Shown: piece after piece, positions 22,960 through 31,128 of the stretch
Position numbering within the stretch: position 1 is the first letter of the stretch
Layout: each line of letters starts with the position of its first letter
Origin: RUG563 sp045590215
Lineage (GTDB): Bacteria > Bacillota > Clostridia > Christensenellales > Aristaeellaceae
Reading direction: 5' to 3'
Assembly: GCA_045590215.1 (NCBI GenBank)
Contig: JAZNQO010000034.1
Coordinates: forward strand, 1 to 39,318
Length of the DNA stretch: 39,318 bases
The notes under the pieces: model-generated
What the model was told of the DNA's origin: nothing
Databases searched by the model: none
What the model saw: only the letters and a program-made list of their open reading frames with translations
Position numbers and translations under genes: made by a program

Positions 22960-24174
22960 ATGCAGATTCCACAGGGCGTTTTGAAAGCACTGACGCTTTT
23001 GAACAATGCCGGTTTTGAAGCCTATGTGGTGGGTGGCTGTGTGAGGGATCATGTGCTAAAAATACAGCCAAATGATTATGACATCTGCACGTCGGCCACC
23101 CCTTCCGAAATGCAGCAGGTGTTTTTTTCTTTCCGCACCATAGAAACCGGCCTTCGGCACGGCACGCTGACGGTTATGATGGAGGGCGAGCCCCTTGAAA
23201 TCACCACCTTCCGGCAGGACGGCGAATATCTGGATAACCGCCACCCCAAGGAAGTCACCTTTACCCGGAACCTGGAAAACGATCTTTCCAGGCGTGATTT
23301 CACCGTCAATGCCATGGCCTATCACCCGGAAAGGGGGGTTGTGGATCTTTTCGGCGGTCAGGAAGACTGCAAAAATAAAATCATCCGCTGCGTGGGCAAT
23401 GCCAACACCCGGTTTGAAGAAGATGCCCTGCGCATCCTGCGTGCCCTGCGCTTTGCCGGAAGATTGCAATTTTCCATTGAAGAGGAAACGAAAAAAGCCA
23501 TCTTTGCGAAAATGCACTTGCTCCACCGCATCAGTGCCGAGCGTATCGCAGCGGAGCTTTCCGGCCTTTTGCTGTCCTCCGGCGCACAGGAGATATTGCA
23601 GGAATTTGCCCCCGTTCTTTTCACAGTGCTCTGGCAGCTGAACACCAAGGAATACCCCTTCTCATTGCAGGTTTTGGCCCACTCCGAAAAAACGCAGCCG
23701 CTGCGCTTTGCCGCTCTCCTTTTTCCCTTGGGCGCAGAAAACGCAAAGGCCGCCTTGCAACAATTAAAGCTACCCAACCGGCTGCAGGAGGATGTTTTTT
23801 CCCTGATTCATTTCCAATCCCTTCCCCTGTCCGAAGAAAACATGCTCTATGCCCTCTCCCAAACGGGCGATGCGCTGATCTTCCCCCTGCTCTCTTACCA
23901 AAGAGCCTTCTCCGCCGCAAAGGATGGGCAAAACGCCAGCCTGTACGCAGAAAGAGAAAAGCAGCTTTCTGAAAAAGCCCGGCAGCTGATAGCGTCCGAC
24001 GCCTGCTATACCCTAAGCCGCCTGGCCGTCAAAGGCAGCGATCTTGCTTCCCTCGGCATCAAAGGTCCAGCTATCGGAAAGACCTTGCAGAATCTCTTGG
24101 AGCAAGTGGCCAAAGGAAAAATTGAAAACAAAAAAGAGGTTCTGTTATCCTTTGTTCAGGCCATGAACCCATAA
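22960..24174 (+). CDS. cca: CCA tRNA nucleotidyltransferase
   Basis: Cytosolic enzyme that adds or repairs the 3'-CCA end of tRNAs without a template (class II nucleotidyltransferase). The 404-residue protein has the GGCVRD box (25-30), catalytic aspartates in PNDYD (Asp39 and Asp41), the RRDFTVNAM segment that follows the head domain, and FEEDALRILRALRFAGRL for the neck. The helical body and tail complete the usual length. Whether it adds CCA alone or needs a partner (CC- or A-adding enzyme) cannot be decided from the motifs I can see. The ATG at 22960 has GGGAGG upstream. It diverges from the methyltransferase operon. Confidence 0.94.
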   Translation: MQIPQGVLKALTLLNNAGFEAYVVGGCVRDHVLKIQPNDYDICTSATPSEMQQVFFSFRTIETGLRHGTLTVMMEGEPLEITTFRQDGEYLDNRHPKEVTFTRNLENDLSRRDFTVNAMAYHPERGVVDLFGGQEDCKNKIIRCVGNANTRFEEDALRILRALRFAGRLQFSIEEETKKAIFAKMHLLHRISAERIAAELSGLLLSSGAQEILQEFAPVLFTVLWQLNTKEYPFSLQVLAHSEKTQPLRFAALLFPLGAENAKAALQQLKLPNRLQEDVFSLIHFQSLPLSEENMLYALSQTGDALIFPLLSYQRAFSAAKDGQNASLYAEREKQLSEKARQLIASDACYTLSRLAVKGSDLASLGIKGPAIGKTLQNLLEQVAKGKIENKKEVLLSFVQAMNP

Positions 24175-24180
24175 AACAAC

Positions 24181-24220
24181 GCCGACACAGCGAAATCTCA
24201 CCGTGTCGGCATTTGATTTT
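24181..24220. terminator. Bidirectional terminator between cca and the hydrolase gene
   Basis: Stem GCCGACAC (24181-24188) / GTGTCGGC (24203-24210), then ATTTGATTTTTATT on the plus strand and GTTGTTTT on the minus strand. It separates convergent genes. Confidence 0.85.
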
Positions 24221-25371
24221 TATTCTTCTGTCAGAAAGCGAATCACTTCTGCGCCCATTGCATCCTGCTCTGCGCCGCCAAGGCCGTGGTTCAGCGTGGG
24301 ATAGAAGCGGAAGGTGCTGTTCTGAAAGCCTGCCATGTATTTTTCCGCTTCTTGCTGATGTACCACTTCGTCCATGCCCCCAAACACCACCAATGCTTTG
24401 CCGGGGTATTGCGCCGTGGTTTCATAAATGGGCAGGTTCCTCGCCATGCGGAAATATAAATTTCCAACCATCCTGCCAAACCCAACATCCACCTTTTCCG
24501 GCACATGCACCGTGTCATATTGCGCCATCATGCAATGCCCTTCCTGTGCATCCGTTTTCAGGGACGCTGCCGGAGCCAGCAGCACCAGCTTTTTCACCAT
24601 CTCCGGATATAATCCGCTCAGCATCCCGGCCACCACGCCTCCTTGGGAATGGCCAAGCACATAAATATCCGTCACATATTCCAGCTGCCGTGCATATTGC
24701 AAAAACACAGCGGCATCTTCAATTTCATTCCATACCGTCATCTGATGGAACGCTCCATCGCTTGTCCCGTGTCCGTTAAAATCAAAGCGCAGGGTGGTAT
24801 AGCCATTCTCGGTCAGCACATCGGAAAGATACTGGAACAGCGACGGATACAGGCTCATGTCCGCCCCGAAGCCATGCAGCATCAAAACCAGCGGCCCTGG
24901 CTTGTCCGTCTTTCTTTCCAGACAGCCTCGCAGCGTGATGCCGCCTCTTTTCAGGGAAATGAACTGCCTGCCTTCCGCATTTTCGCTGGAAATCACGATG
25001 TCCAGTCCCGTTTCCGTGCCTTGAATGGCCCCGGTCAGGCTGGCCGTTTCCAGCCATTTCAGGCTTTCGCTGTCCGTCCAGATTCGGGGGAAGGTTACGA
25101 TCTCTTTTCCTGCTTCCATCACCGCTTCGTTTTGGATGAATATCTTGCAAGGAACACCCTTATCATCCGTTCCATCCAGCATATACCGGGCACTGAGGCT
25201 GCCCCGATTGCTTTCCGGAAAAATCTGCGTATCCATGCCGCCCGGCAGCACATTCCCTTGAAACAAAGGGCTTTCGCAAGTGCCGGTAAAGGGAATCATC
25301 CGAATTCCTGCAGAAAAGCTGTCCAGCGCAAGGATTTCTCCCAGCGCAATATGAATACGCAAAATTTCCAT
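24220..25371 (-). CDS. DUF3237-like domain fused to alpha/beta hydrolase
   Basis: The 383-residue protein has two parts. Residues 1 to about 135 look like a DUF3237-type beta-barrel (GIRMIPFTGTCESPLF, then FPESNRGSLSARYMLDG), a family of unknown function. Residues about 140-383 form an alpha/beta hydrolase with the oxyanion HGFG segment (LVLMLHGFGADMS), nucleophile elbow GHSQGG, acid in GGMDEV and catalytic His in NHGLGG. Substrate is unknown; an esterase or acylpeptide-like enzyme is plausible. There is no signal peptide. I start at ATG 25371, with GGAGG 8 nt upstream; the longer frame to 25452 covers promoter sequence (25397-25425). It is the last gene of the cluster ending at 24220. Confidence 0.88.
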   Translation of the reverse strand: MEILRIHIALGEILALDSFSAGIRMIPFTGTCESPLFQGNVLPGGMDTQIFPESNRGSLSARYMLDGTDDKGVPCKIFIQNEAVMEAGKEIVTFPRIWTDSESLKWLETASLTGAIQGTETGLDIVISSENAEGRQFISLKRGGITLRGCLERKTDKPGPLVLMLHGFGADMSLYPSLFQYLSDVLTENGYTTLRFDFNGHGTSDGAFHQMTVWNEIEDAAVFLQYARQLEYVTDIYVLGHSQGGVVAGMLSGLYPEMVKKLVLLAPAASLKTDAQEGHCMMAQYDTVHVPEKVDVGFGRMVGNLYFRMARNLPIYETTAQYPGKALVVFGGMDEVVHQQEAEKYMAGFQNSTFRFYPTLNHGLGGAEQDAMGAEVIRFLTEE

Positions 25372-25396
25372 GATTTCAGCCTCCTTATCTGCCAAA

Positions 25397-25425
25397 ATGA
25401 TACCACGAAACAGGCCCGTCCGCAA
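25397..25425 (-). promoter_or_regulatory. Possible internal promoter for the DUF3237-hydrolase gene
   Basis: On the minus strand, TTGCGG (25420-25425), 17 bp, TATCAT (25397-25402), within the 105-bp gap after the GNAT-nucleosidase gene. Confidence 0.5.
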
Positions 25426-25476
25426 TCTTTCAAGGCCAGCAGTTCCCTGCATTTTTCAGGACAATTTTTCCATTTT

Positions 25477-26751
25477 TTACTTTCTGCAAAGGCTGTCCTG
25501 CATCTTCATTTCATGGATCATCTGCCGCACCAGATGGGCAGAAACTTCAGAGGCGTTTTCGCAATTCTCATAATACGCATCATCTTCCGTCTTCCCCGGC
25601 ACATCCGTCACCGTGCGAACGGCGATAAAGGGCACGTTAAACATATAGCAAATCTGTGCCGCTGCCGCCGTTTCCATATCCACGGAAAGGGGTGAAAGGG
25701 TCTGTTCAATCATCGCCCGGTTCTTCCCATCAATAAAGGCTTCCCCGGTGACGCTTCTGCCAAAGTACACTTTTCCTTCCGTCTTTTCCGCTGCAGCCTT
25801 GGCGGCAAGAAGCATCCTTTCATCCGCCTGCATCCAGATGCTCTTCATGTAAGGCGGATAATCCGTCAAAATGCCTTCCGCCACGTCATGATGGGCTACT
25901 TCCACAGAAACGATGGTGTCCATCACCTGCACGTTTTCCCCCATGCCGCCGCAAGTGCCGCTGTTGACCACGTCATTGCATCCATAGGTGTCAATCAGTA
26001 TCTGGGTTGCGCAGGCGGCGTTTACCTTGCATACGCCGCAGAAAACCGCCGTCACACGCACGCCGTCCAACGTGCCGTGATAGAACGTTTTTCCAGCCTT
26101 CGTCGTTTCCGTCTTTCCTTCCATCCACGGGAGGAAAGGAGCTAATTCATCCTCCGCAGCGCACAGAAGGCCGATCCTCGGCAGCTCCATCAGCGGCTTT
26201 TCGTGCTTGGGATGGAAGATGATGTATTCAAAATCCGTTTCCACGGTGCCCACATGAGTTTCATAGGGCATGGTACCCATGTAGCAAAAGCCCGTCTTTT
26301 GAATCACCCGTGCGGACTGGCGGTTCCATTCAAAATGCCCCACGGTGATGAAGTCCAATTGTTCCTGATGGAACAGATATTCCTGCACTGCCTTTACCGC
26401 TTCCGGCATCAGCCCCCTGCCCCAATAGGCCTTGGACAGCACATAGCCGATTTCCCGTCCCAAATAGGCCTGCAGCATAGGATACATATCCTCCCGATAC
26501 CGCTCAATGCCAATGGAGCCGATCACTTTCCCCTCATATTCCAACGCAAATACCTTTTTCCCTTGAATGAAGCTGTCCAGAATCTCCTTGCTTTCTGCTA
26601 TGCTTTCATGGGGCTTCCATCCGGCCATTTGCCCCACGCCGTCCACGCTGGCATATTCAAAAAAGTCCTGCAAATCGCTTTCCCGGAAGGAGCGGAGGGT
26701 CAGCCGCTGTGTATGCAGCTCGACGCCTGTTATGTCAACGTATTTGTTCAT
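25477..26751 (-). CDS. GNAT acetyltransferase fused to MTA/SAH nucleosidase-like domain
   Basis: The 424-residue protein joins two enzyme families. Residues 1 to about 180 are a RimJ/RimL-type GNAT domain (LHTQRLTLRSF, acetyl-CoA loop KAYWGRGLMPEAVKAV, then NRQSARVIQKTGF). Residues about 188-420 match the 5'-methylthioadenosine/S-adenosylhomocysteine nucleosidase or related nucleoside phosphorylase fold: RIGLLCAAEDELAPFLPW, VNSGTCGGMG, SVDMETAAAAQIC and RTVTDVPG, with the catalytic Glu and Asp positions present. Predicted to cleave a purine nucleoside and acetylate an unknown substrate. I start at ATG 26751, after GGAAAGGAT, 5 nt past the stop of the separate GNAT gene. A frameshift joining two genes is not needed: the frame is clean throughout. 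Confidence 0.88.
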   Translation of the reverse strand: MNKYVDITGVELHTQRLTLRSFRESDLQDFFEYASVDGVGQMAGWKPHESIAESKEILDSFIQGKKVFALEYEGKVIGSIGIERYREDMYPMLQAYLGREIGYVLSKAYWGRGLMPEAVKAVQEYLFHQEQLDFITVGHFEWNRQSARVIQKTGFCYMGTMPYETHVGTVETDFEYIIFHPKHEKPLMELPRIGLLCAAEDELAPFLPWMEGKTETTKAGKTFYHGTLDGVRVTAVFCGVCKVNAACATQILIDTYGCNDVVNSGTCGGMGENVQVMDTIVSVEVAHHDVAEGILTDYPPYMKSIWMQADERMLLAAKAAAEKTEGKVYFGRSVTGEAFIDGKNRAMIEQTLSPLSVDMETAAAAQICYMFNVPFIAVRTVTDVPGKTEDDAYYENCENASEVSAHLVRQMIHEMKMQDSLCRK

Positions 26752-26756
26752 CTTTC

Positions 26757-27311
26757 TTATCCTTTCCAATCCTTCTTCAAAATGGCATACTGGGCAATAT
26801 CACAAACGCCCTGATTGTTGTAGCCGTAATCGGGGAAAATACCCTCCAGCTTCATGCCGCATTTCTTCATCACGCCGCCGGAATGGGGGTTCTTCACATC
26901 ATGATGCGCCTCGATGCGGTTCATGCCCACATCCTCAAACAGGTATTGCATCACCGCTTTCAAAGCCTCCGAAACAATGCCCTGATGCCACCACGTTTTC
27001 CCGATGCAATAGCCGATTTCCGCTCTTCCGATGCGCATATCCCCATGCACCACGGCCATGCTGCCAATGGGCTGGCCAATTTCCTTCAGCTCAATCGCCC
27101 ATTGATAATTGTCCATTTTATCATATTGGCTGACCCAATTGTTCAGCACCATCTTTGTCACATCCGTGCTTGGGTGGGTAGGCCAAGTGAGGAAGTGAGT
27201 CACATCCGGGTCAGACGCCCAGTTATGAAACATATTCTCCGCATCCTCCATTTTGAATGGCCGCAGAATCAGCCGCTCCGTCTCCAATCGTTTCGTTCCC
27301 TTGTGCTCCAT
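26757..27311 (-). CDS. GNAT family N-acetyltransferase (RimJ/RimL type)
   Basis: The 184-residue single-domain acetyltransferase begins GTKRLETERLILRPF, has the acetyl-CoA binding stretch CIGKTWWHQGIVSEALKAVM and the helix NRIEAHHDVKNPHSGGVMKK, all typical of RimJ/RimL-like GNATs. These acetylate protein N-termini, antibiotics or small amines; the substrate here is unknown. I start at ATG 27311, with GGAGG 9 nt upstream. It sits between a nucleoside phosphorylase and the GNAT-nucleosidase fusion, with gaps of 5-15 bp, so the three are probably one operon. Confidence 0.9.
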   Translation of the reverse strand: MEHKGTKRLETERLILRPFKMEDAENMFHNWASDPDVTHFLTWPTHPSTDVTKMVLNNWVSQYDKMDNYQWAIELKEIGQPIGSMAVVHGDMRIGRAEIGYCIGKTWWHQGIVSEALKAVMQYLFEDVGMNRIEAHHDVKNPHSGGVMKKCGMKLEGIFPDYGYNNQGVCDIAQYAILKKDWKG

Positions 27312-27325
27312 TTTTCTTCTCCTCC

Positions 27326-28093
27326 TTATAACCTGTTCACCAATTTCAGGCAAATTTCAATCAGATTGCTGCGGATACCATCACGCTTGTTCCAACTGCG
27401 GTCGTCCCAAGCTTCGCTGCTCACGTCATCGCCGCCGTAGAGAATTTGCGCCAATTGCACCTTCCTGTATGCCGCCACGGCGAAGAACGCCGCCGTTTCC
27501 ATTTCCACGGTGATGCAGCCTTCCTCCCTGCGCTTTGCAATCATGGCCGGGGTTTCCCGGAAAAAACCATCGGTCGTCCATGTTTTGCCAAAGCGGAAGG
27601 GAATGCCCATTTCACGAAGGCCCTGCGCCGCTGCTTCAATGGCTTCCTTCGGCCCTTCTGCTTCCCGGGAGGGCGGCAGGTAATGATAGGACGCCCCTTC
27701 ATCCCGGACGGCACTGGTTGGCAGCATCAGAGCCCCTACTTCCGTCTTGCTCACAAGGCACCCTGCACCGCCGCAAATCATGAACTTTCTGCATCCTCTG
27801 GCGTACAGCTCATCAATCACTCCTGCCGCTCCGGCAGAGCCTACAAAAGACATGGTCAGGGCAATTTTTTCGCCCTCCTTTTCGTACAGATAAATGGGAA
27901 TATCAAATACTTCGGAGTGCAATTCCCCAATCATCGGCAAATTGTTTTCTTGAACATACCTATCCAGCTCTTTTCGGAAAAAAGTGATCACGCATTTTTC
28001 CGGCAGCGTCTTTTCAAATTCTTTCACAGGATCAATCACGGGATTGCGATCCGTATCGAATTCGCAGATGGGGTAAGCGTGAGGGTAAATCAT
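27326..28093 (-). CDS. Nucleoside phosphorylase (PNP/UDP family)
   Basis: The 255-residue protein belongs to the purine nucleoside/uridine phosphorylase family, which splits nucleosides with phosphate in salvage. Visible marks are FVGSAGAAGVIDELYARG (mid-protein), the ICGGAGCL loop, and VEMETAAFFAVAAY near 205, which holds the ribose-binding MET motif; GGDDVSSE follows where the base-specificity Asp usually lies. Base preference is uncertain. I start at ATG 28093, with GGAGG 8 nt upstream. It lies just downstream of a terminator hairpin (28111-28158), so its expression may depend on read-through or anti-termination from the promoter at 28312-28340. Confidence 0.9.
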   Translation of the reverse strand: MIYPHAYPICEFDTDRNPVIDPVKEFEKTLPEKCVITFFRKELDRYVQENNLPMIGELHSEVFDIPIYLYEKEGEKIALTMSFVGSAGAAGVIDELYARGCRKFMICGGAGCLVSKTEVGALMLPTSAVRDEGASYHYLPPSREAEGPKEAIEAAAQGLREMGIPFRFGKTWTTDGFFRETPAMIAKRREEGCITVEMETAAFFAVAAYRKVQLAQILYGGDDVSSEAWDDRSWNKRDGIRSNLIEICLKLVNRL

Positions 28094-28110
28094 GGGGAAA
28101 CCTCCTTTTT

Positions 28111-28158
28111 GATAAAATAAAACAGTGCAGGATTTCCTTTTTCGGATAACCTGCACTG
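28111..28158 (-). terminator. Terminator/attenuator-like hairpin between the 35-codon ORF and the phosphorylase gene
   Basis: Stem CAGTGCAGG / CCTGCACTG (28123-28131 and 28150-28158) with an 18-nt loop, followed on the minus strand by TTTTATTTTATC and directly by the AAAAAGGAGG ribosome binding site of the phosphorylase gene. Confidence 0.8.
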
Positions 28159-28180
28159 CGATAGACTGAAGAATAGAAAA

Positions 28181-28288
28181 TCAATTTTCTTTCAGGTATG
28201 GCAATGCAAGCCGGTCAGGACGTTCATTAAGAACCACTGCCAGCACAGAATTATTCATACCGAATTTGATCGTCTGCAACATTGCCAT
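28181..28288 (-). CDS. Small ORF, 35 residues, candidate leader peptide
   Basis: Too short for usual gene calling but well equipped: a consensus promoter (28312-28340), a GGAAGGAGGGC ribosome binding site directly before ATG 28288 (a second ATG is two codons in, with better spacing), and a terminator after the stop. The peptide starts MAMLQTIKFGMNNSVLAVVL and ends in a charged stretch with RPDRLALPY; it has one mildly hydrophobic centre and no cysteine. It could be a small protein gene of its own or a leader peptide controlling the terminator at 28111-28158 before the nucleoside phosphorylase operon. No family is recognised. Confidence 0.6.
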   Translation of the reverse strand: MAMLQTIKFGMNNSVLAVVLNERPDRLALPYLKEN

Positions 28289-28311
28289 GCCCTCCTTCCG
28301 TGTTTTTTGCG

Positions 28312-28340
28312 ATTATATACCCCTTTTTCCCGTTTGTCAA
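28312..28340 (-). promoter_or_regulatory. Perfect consensus sigma-A promoter
   Basis: On the minus strand, TTGACA (28335-28340), 17 bp, TATAAT (28312-28317). All 12 consensus bases match. It drives the 35-codon ORF and probably, through the terminator, the phosphorylase cluster. Confidence 0.88.
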
Positions 28341-28384
28341 CAGGCTTTTTTCTTTTTGTCCTAAATTTTATTGCGTTTTTTCTG

Positions 28385-29038
28385 TTATTTCGTGGCTTTC
28401 AGCGTTGCCGTGCTTCCCCATTTGTTCAGCACATCCACCTTGGCAAAGCCGCCTTTAAGCAGTGCATCCCTTTCGTTTTCTACCGTCAAGGGCGTATCGT
28501 AATGATAAAATTCCCCGTCTAACAAGCCCTGCTCTTTTTTCAAACGAATCAGTTCCCGTTGAAAATAGTCTTCCCTCTCCTGATGATCGGCAAAGTAATC
28601 CGTCAGGATGAAAAAGCCGCCGTCTTTCAGGCTGTCACAGAGCTTTTTGTACAGCGGAATTTTTTGCTGTTTGGTGAAATGATGCAGTGATTCCACGGAA
28701 ACGGCAGCGTCAAACGCATCTATCCCAAACGGCTCATCAAAATACGAAGCGCAAATCAGCCGCATCCCTTTTTCCGGAAATTTCTTTTCCAACGCATCCA
28801 GCATCGGTCTGCACAGGTCAATCCCCGTCACGCCGGCCTCCGGGTTCAGGGCAAAATAATCTTCCAGTTCCAGCCCGGTGCCGCAGCCTAAATCCAACAC
28901 CTTTGCGCCCTTTTCTTTTGGAAGCTGTGCCGCCGTGAAAGCGTAAAACACCCCTTCATCGTCCACTTCCCTGCGCATATGTTCGTCATATCCGTCCAGC
29001 CTTTTTTCAAAAAAGGCATCCATTCTTTCCAGTTCCAT
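28385..29038 (-). CDS. Class I SAM-dependent methyltransferase
   Basis: The 217-residue cytosolic protein has the Rossmann-fold SAM-binding motif VLDLGCGTGLELEDY (near 47-61), an acidic end of strand 2 (GVTGIDLCRPML), and the post-motif segments FDAAVSVESLHHF and DGGFFILTDYF. Substrate (small molecule or RNA) is unknown. ATG 29038 is preceded by GAGGT. It follows the GNAT gene by 7 bp on the same strand and may be co-transcribed with it and the NAD(P)HX repair gene. About 95 bp downstream is the consensus promoter of the next gene. Confidence 0.88.
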   Translation of the reverse strand: MELERMDAFFEKRLDGYDEHMRREVDDEGVFYAFTAAQLPKEKGAKVLDLGCGTGLELEDYFALNPEAGVTGIDLCRPMLDALEKKFPEKGMRLICASYFDEPFGIDAFDAAVSVESLHHFTKQQKIPLYKKLCDSLKDGGFFILTDYFADHQEREDYFQRELIRLKKEQGLLDGEFYHYDTPLTVENERDALLKGGFAKVDVLNKWGSTATLKATK

Positions 29039-29045
29039 TTTTACC

Positions 29046-29474
29046 TCAATATCGCTTAAACATCACGTCCACGCTGTCCTTTTCCATGCCGGAAGCGTGA
29101 TAAAACCCCTGATTATCCTCAATGGAAATCAGCTGGGTCACGTGGATATTTTTTTCTTTCAGTTGTTCTTCCAAGGCAAGCAAAAGCCCCTTGCCATAGC
29201 CTTTTTTCTGGTATTGGGGACGCACAAACAATTCCGAAACGAAGAAAAAATCTTCCTCGGCATAAGGGTCCACATAGCCCAGCACGCCGCCGATGACCTG
29301 CCCATCCATGATGGCCGCCATGCCGCAGGCTTCGTAATTGGAAAGGATAGCCTGTATCCTGCGAAGTGCCCTTTCCTCCGTCCAGTTTTCAAACCACGGA
29401 GCCTGCTCATAGGCCGCCATCATGGCTTGCGCCAGGCCGGGCATTTCTTTTTCCATAATGATTTTATATTCCAT
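29046..29474 (-). CDS. GNAT family N-acetyltransferase
   Basis: The 142-residue single-domain GNAT protein has the acetyl-CoA loop in ELFVRPQYQKKGYGKGLLLAL, a conserved helix following it, and a C-terminal beta bulge with NQGFYHASGM. The substrate is unknown. The ATG at 29474 overlaps the last codons of the NAD(P)HX repair gene by 11 bp, indicating coupling in one operon. This is one of five GNAT genes or domains in the window, the others being two in the protein at 3477-4511, the fusion at 25477-26751 and the gene at 26757-27311. Confidence 0.9.
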   Translation of the reverse strand: MEYKIIMEKEMPGLAQAMMAAYEQAPWFENWTEERALRRIQAILSNYEACGMAAIMDGQVIGGVLGYVDPYAEEDFFFVSELFVRPQYQKKGYGKGLLLALEEQLKEKNIHVTQLISIEDNQGFYHASGMEKDSVDVMFKRY

Positions 29475-31047
29475 TTTCCTTTGCTCCTTCTCTGGCTTCC
29501 CGGAAACAGCCTATCAAATCCTTCGCTGTCATTTCCCGAAGCCCGTATTTTTTCGCCCCAATCACGCTGCTCTGGCCGTGCCAAAGGCAGGCGTTGCCCG
29601 CCGCGTCAAGGGGGCTCGCATCCTCATGCAAACACACCGCCATCATCCCGGCCAGCACATCGCCGCTGCCGCCTTTGGCAAGGGCAGGGCTGCCCACGGC
29701 GTTGAGGAAATATTCTGTTTCCCCGTCTTCCATTTTGGCAATCACTGTTATGTCGCTTTTGAGAACAGCCACACAGCCGTATGCTTCACACAGCCTTTTC
29801 GCCGCCCCAAAGCGATCCTTCTGCACATCGGAAACCGATACGCCTAATAGCCTCGCTGCTTCACCCAGATGGGGTGTGATAACAGTTTCTTTCCCAAGGC
29901 GCATTTTGTTTTTTGCAAGTAAGTTCAACGCATCCGCATCAAAGACAGCTCTCTTTTCCGAGTCGTATAGAGCAAGGATGTTTCTCCACACTTCTTCCCC
30001 TTGGCCCAAGCCCGGCCCCACCACCAGCACATCATAAGCCGGAGGATTTTTCATCGCTTCCTCAATATCCACGCACATGGCGTTTGGCACCAGCTTCTGC
30101 AAAACGGGCATGGATTCCCGGGGACACAAGAGTGTGGTCAGCCCGGCTCCGGCGGCAATGGCCGCTTCTGCGCACATGGCTGCTGCACCGCACATGCCAA
30201 GGGCTCCGGCGTAAATCACAATGCGTCCGCAATCTCCCTTGTGGGCGTTGATGGCACGCTTTGAAAGCCGCCGCAGGGCATTCGCCGAAAGCATCTGGCA
30301 ATCCAGTTCCATATCATTCAAAACCAGCTTGTCACTATTGTATATATCCATGTCCCACAAGCCAATGTCCGCAACCCGAATCTTCCCCACGGCTTCCCGG
30401 TAAGGGGTCAGATAGAGGCCGGGCTTTGGTGCATGAAAAGTAACGGTCACATCCGCCTGCATATACGCCCCTTCCACCGCTTCGCCGGTAAGGCCATTGA
30501 TGCCGCTGGGAATATCCACGGCAATGACGGGATGATGAGAACAAGAAAAATCATGCAGCGGCACGTTGATCATCAGCGTGGTCAGCTCATCCGGAACGCC
30601 CCTCATGCCCGTGCCAAGGAGGGCATCCACATAGCCGTCAAAAGCTTCATTCGGCGTACCGCCTTCCATGAAAGGCCGCTCTTCCTTGGGCAACGCCGCC
30701 ACATTCCATACAGGGATATCCAAAGCCTTTACAAAGGCCAAATTGGTTTTTGCGTCAGGGGTCTGCGGCTCGCCGGAAAGCCAGATTTCAGGAAAGCCGC
30801 CACGCATCCGAAAGAGCCGGGCTGCGGCCAGCCCATCGCCGCCGTTATTGCCCTTGCCGCATAAAAACAGCACTTTCTTTTGATAGCAGCCGCCCAGAGC
30901 TTCCTCCAGCGCATCCACCACAGCATTCGCCGCCCGCTCCATCAAAAGCAAGCTGTTTACACCCAAAGAAAACGCCTTTTCTTCCGTCCGCTTCATATCG
31001 CGGGGCGTCAATACCTGAAAAATTTCTCTGTTCTTCATCAAACTCAT
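29464..31047 (-). CDS. nnr: Bifunctional NAD(P)HX repair enzyme (epimerase + ADP-dependent dehydratase)
   Basis: This cytosolic enzyme repairs hydrated NAD(P)H: the N-terminal YjeF_N domain (about 1-225) epimerises NAD(P)HX, and the C-terminal carbohydrate-kinase-like domain (about 240-525) dehydrates the S form using ADP. Marks are CGKGNNGGDGLAAARL near 64, AVDIPSGING, then NAVGSPALAKGGSGDVLAGM in the dehydratase. The protein is 527 residues if started at ATG 31047; ATG 31038 is an equal choice. It follows acpS, a common order in Bacillota (acpS-nnr), but with a 230-bp gap containing an inverted-repeat element. Confidence 0.95.
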   Translation of the reverse strand: MSLMKNREIFQVLTPRDMKRTEEKAFSLGVNSLLLMERAANAVVDALEEALGGCYQKKVLFLCGKGNNGGDGLAAARLFRMRGGFPEIWLSGEPQTPDAKTNLAFVKALDIPVWNVAALPKEERPFMEGGTPNEAFDGYVDALLGTGMRGVPDELTTLMINVPLHDFSCSHHPVIAVDIPSGINGLTGEAVEGAYMQADVTVTFHAPKPGLYLTPYREAVGKIRVADIGLWDMDIYNSDKLVLNDMELDCQMLSANALRRLSKRAINAHKGDCGRIVIYAGALGMCGAAAMCAEAAIAAGAGLTTLLCPRESMPVLQKLVPNAMCVDIEEAMKNPPAYDVLVVGPGLGQGEEVWRNILALYDSEKRAVFDADALNLLAKNKMRLGKETVITPHLGEAARLLGVSVSDVQKDRFGAAKRLCEAYGCVAVLKSDITVIAKMEDGETEYFLNAVGSPALAKGGSGDVLAGMMAVCLHEDASPLDAAGNACLWHGQSSVIGAKKYGLREMTAKDLIGCFREAREGAKENGI

Positions 31048-31128
31048 CCGTTCTAAAAATAACCACCGGCACAAACCATAGCATATTCCAGTAATATGTA
31101 TCCGGATTCGGTTTTCTTGGAAGGGGGT

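Noticed and set aside
25477..27311. Frameshifted or split acetyltransferase gene
   Set aside because: The two GNAT reading frames are each complete with their own start, ribosome binding site and stop, so they are separate genes.
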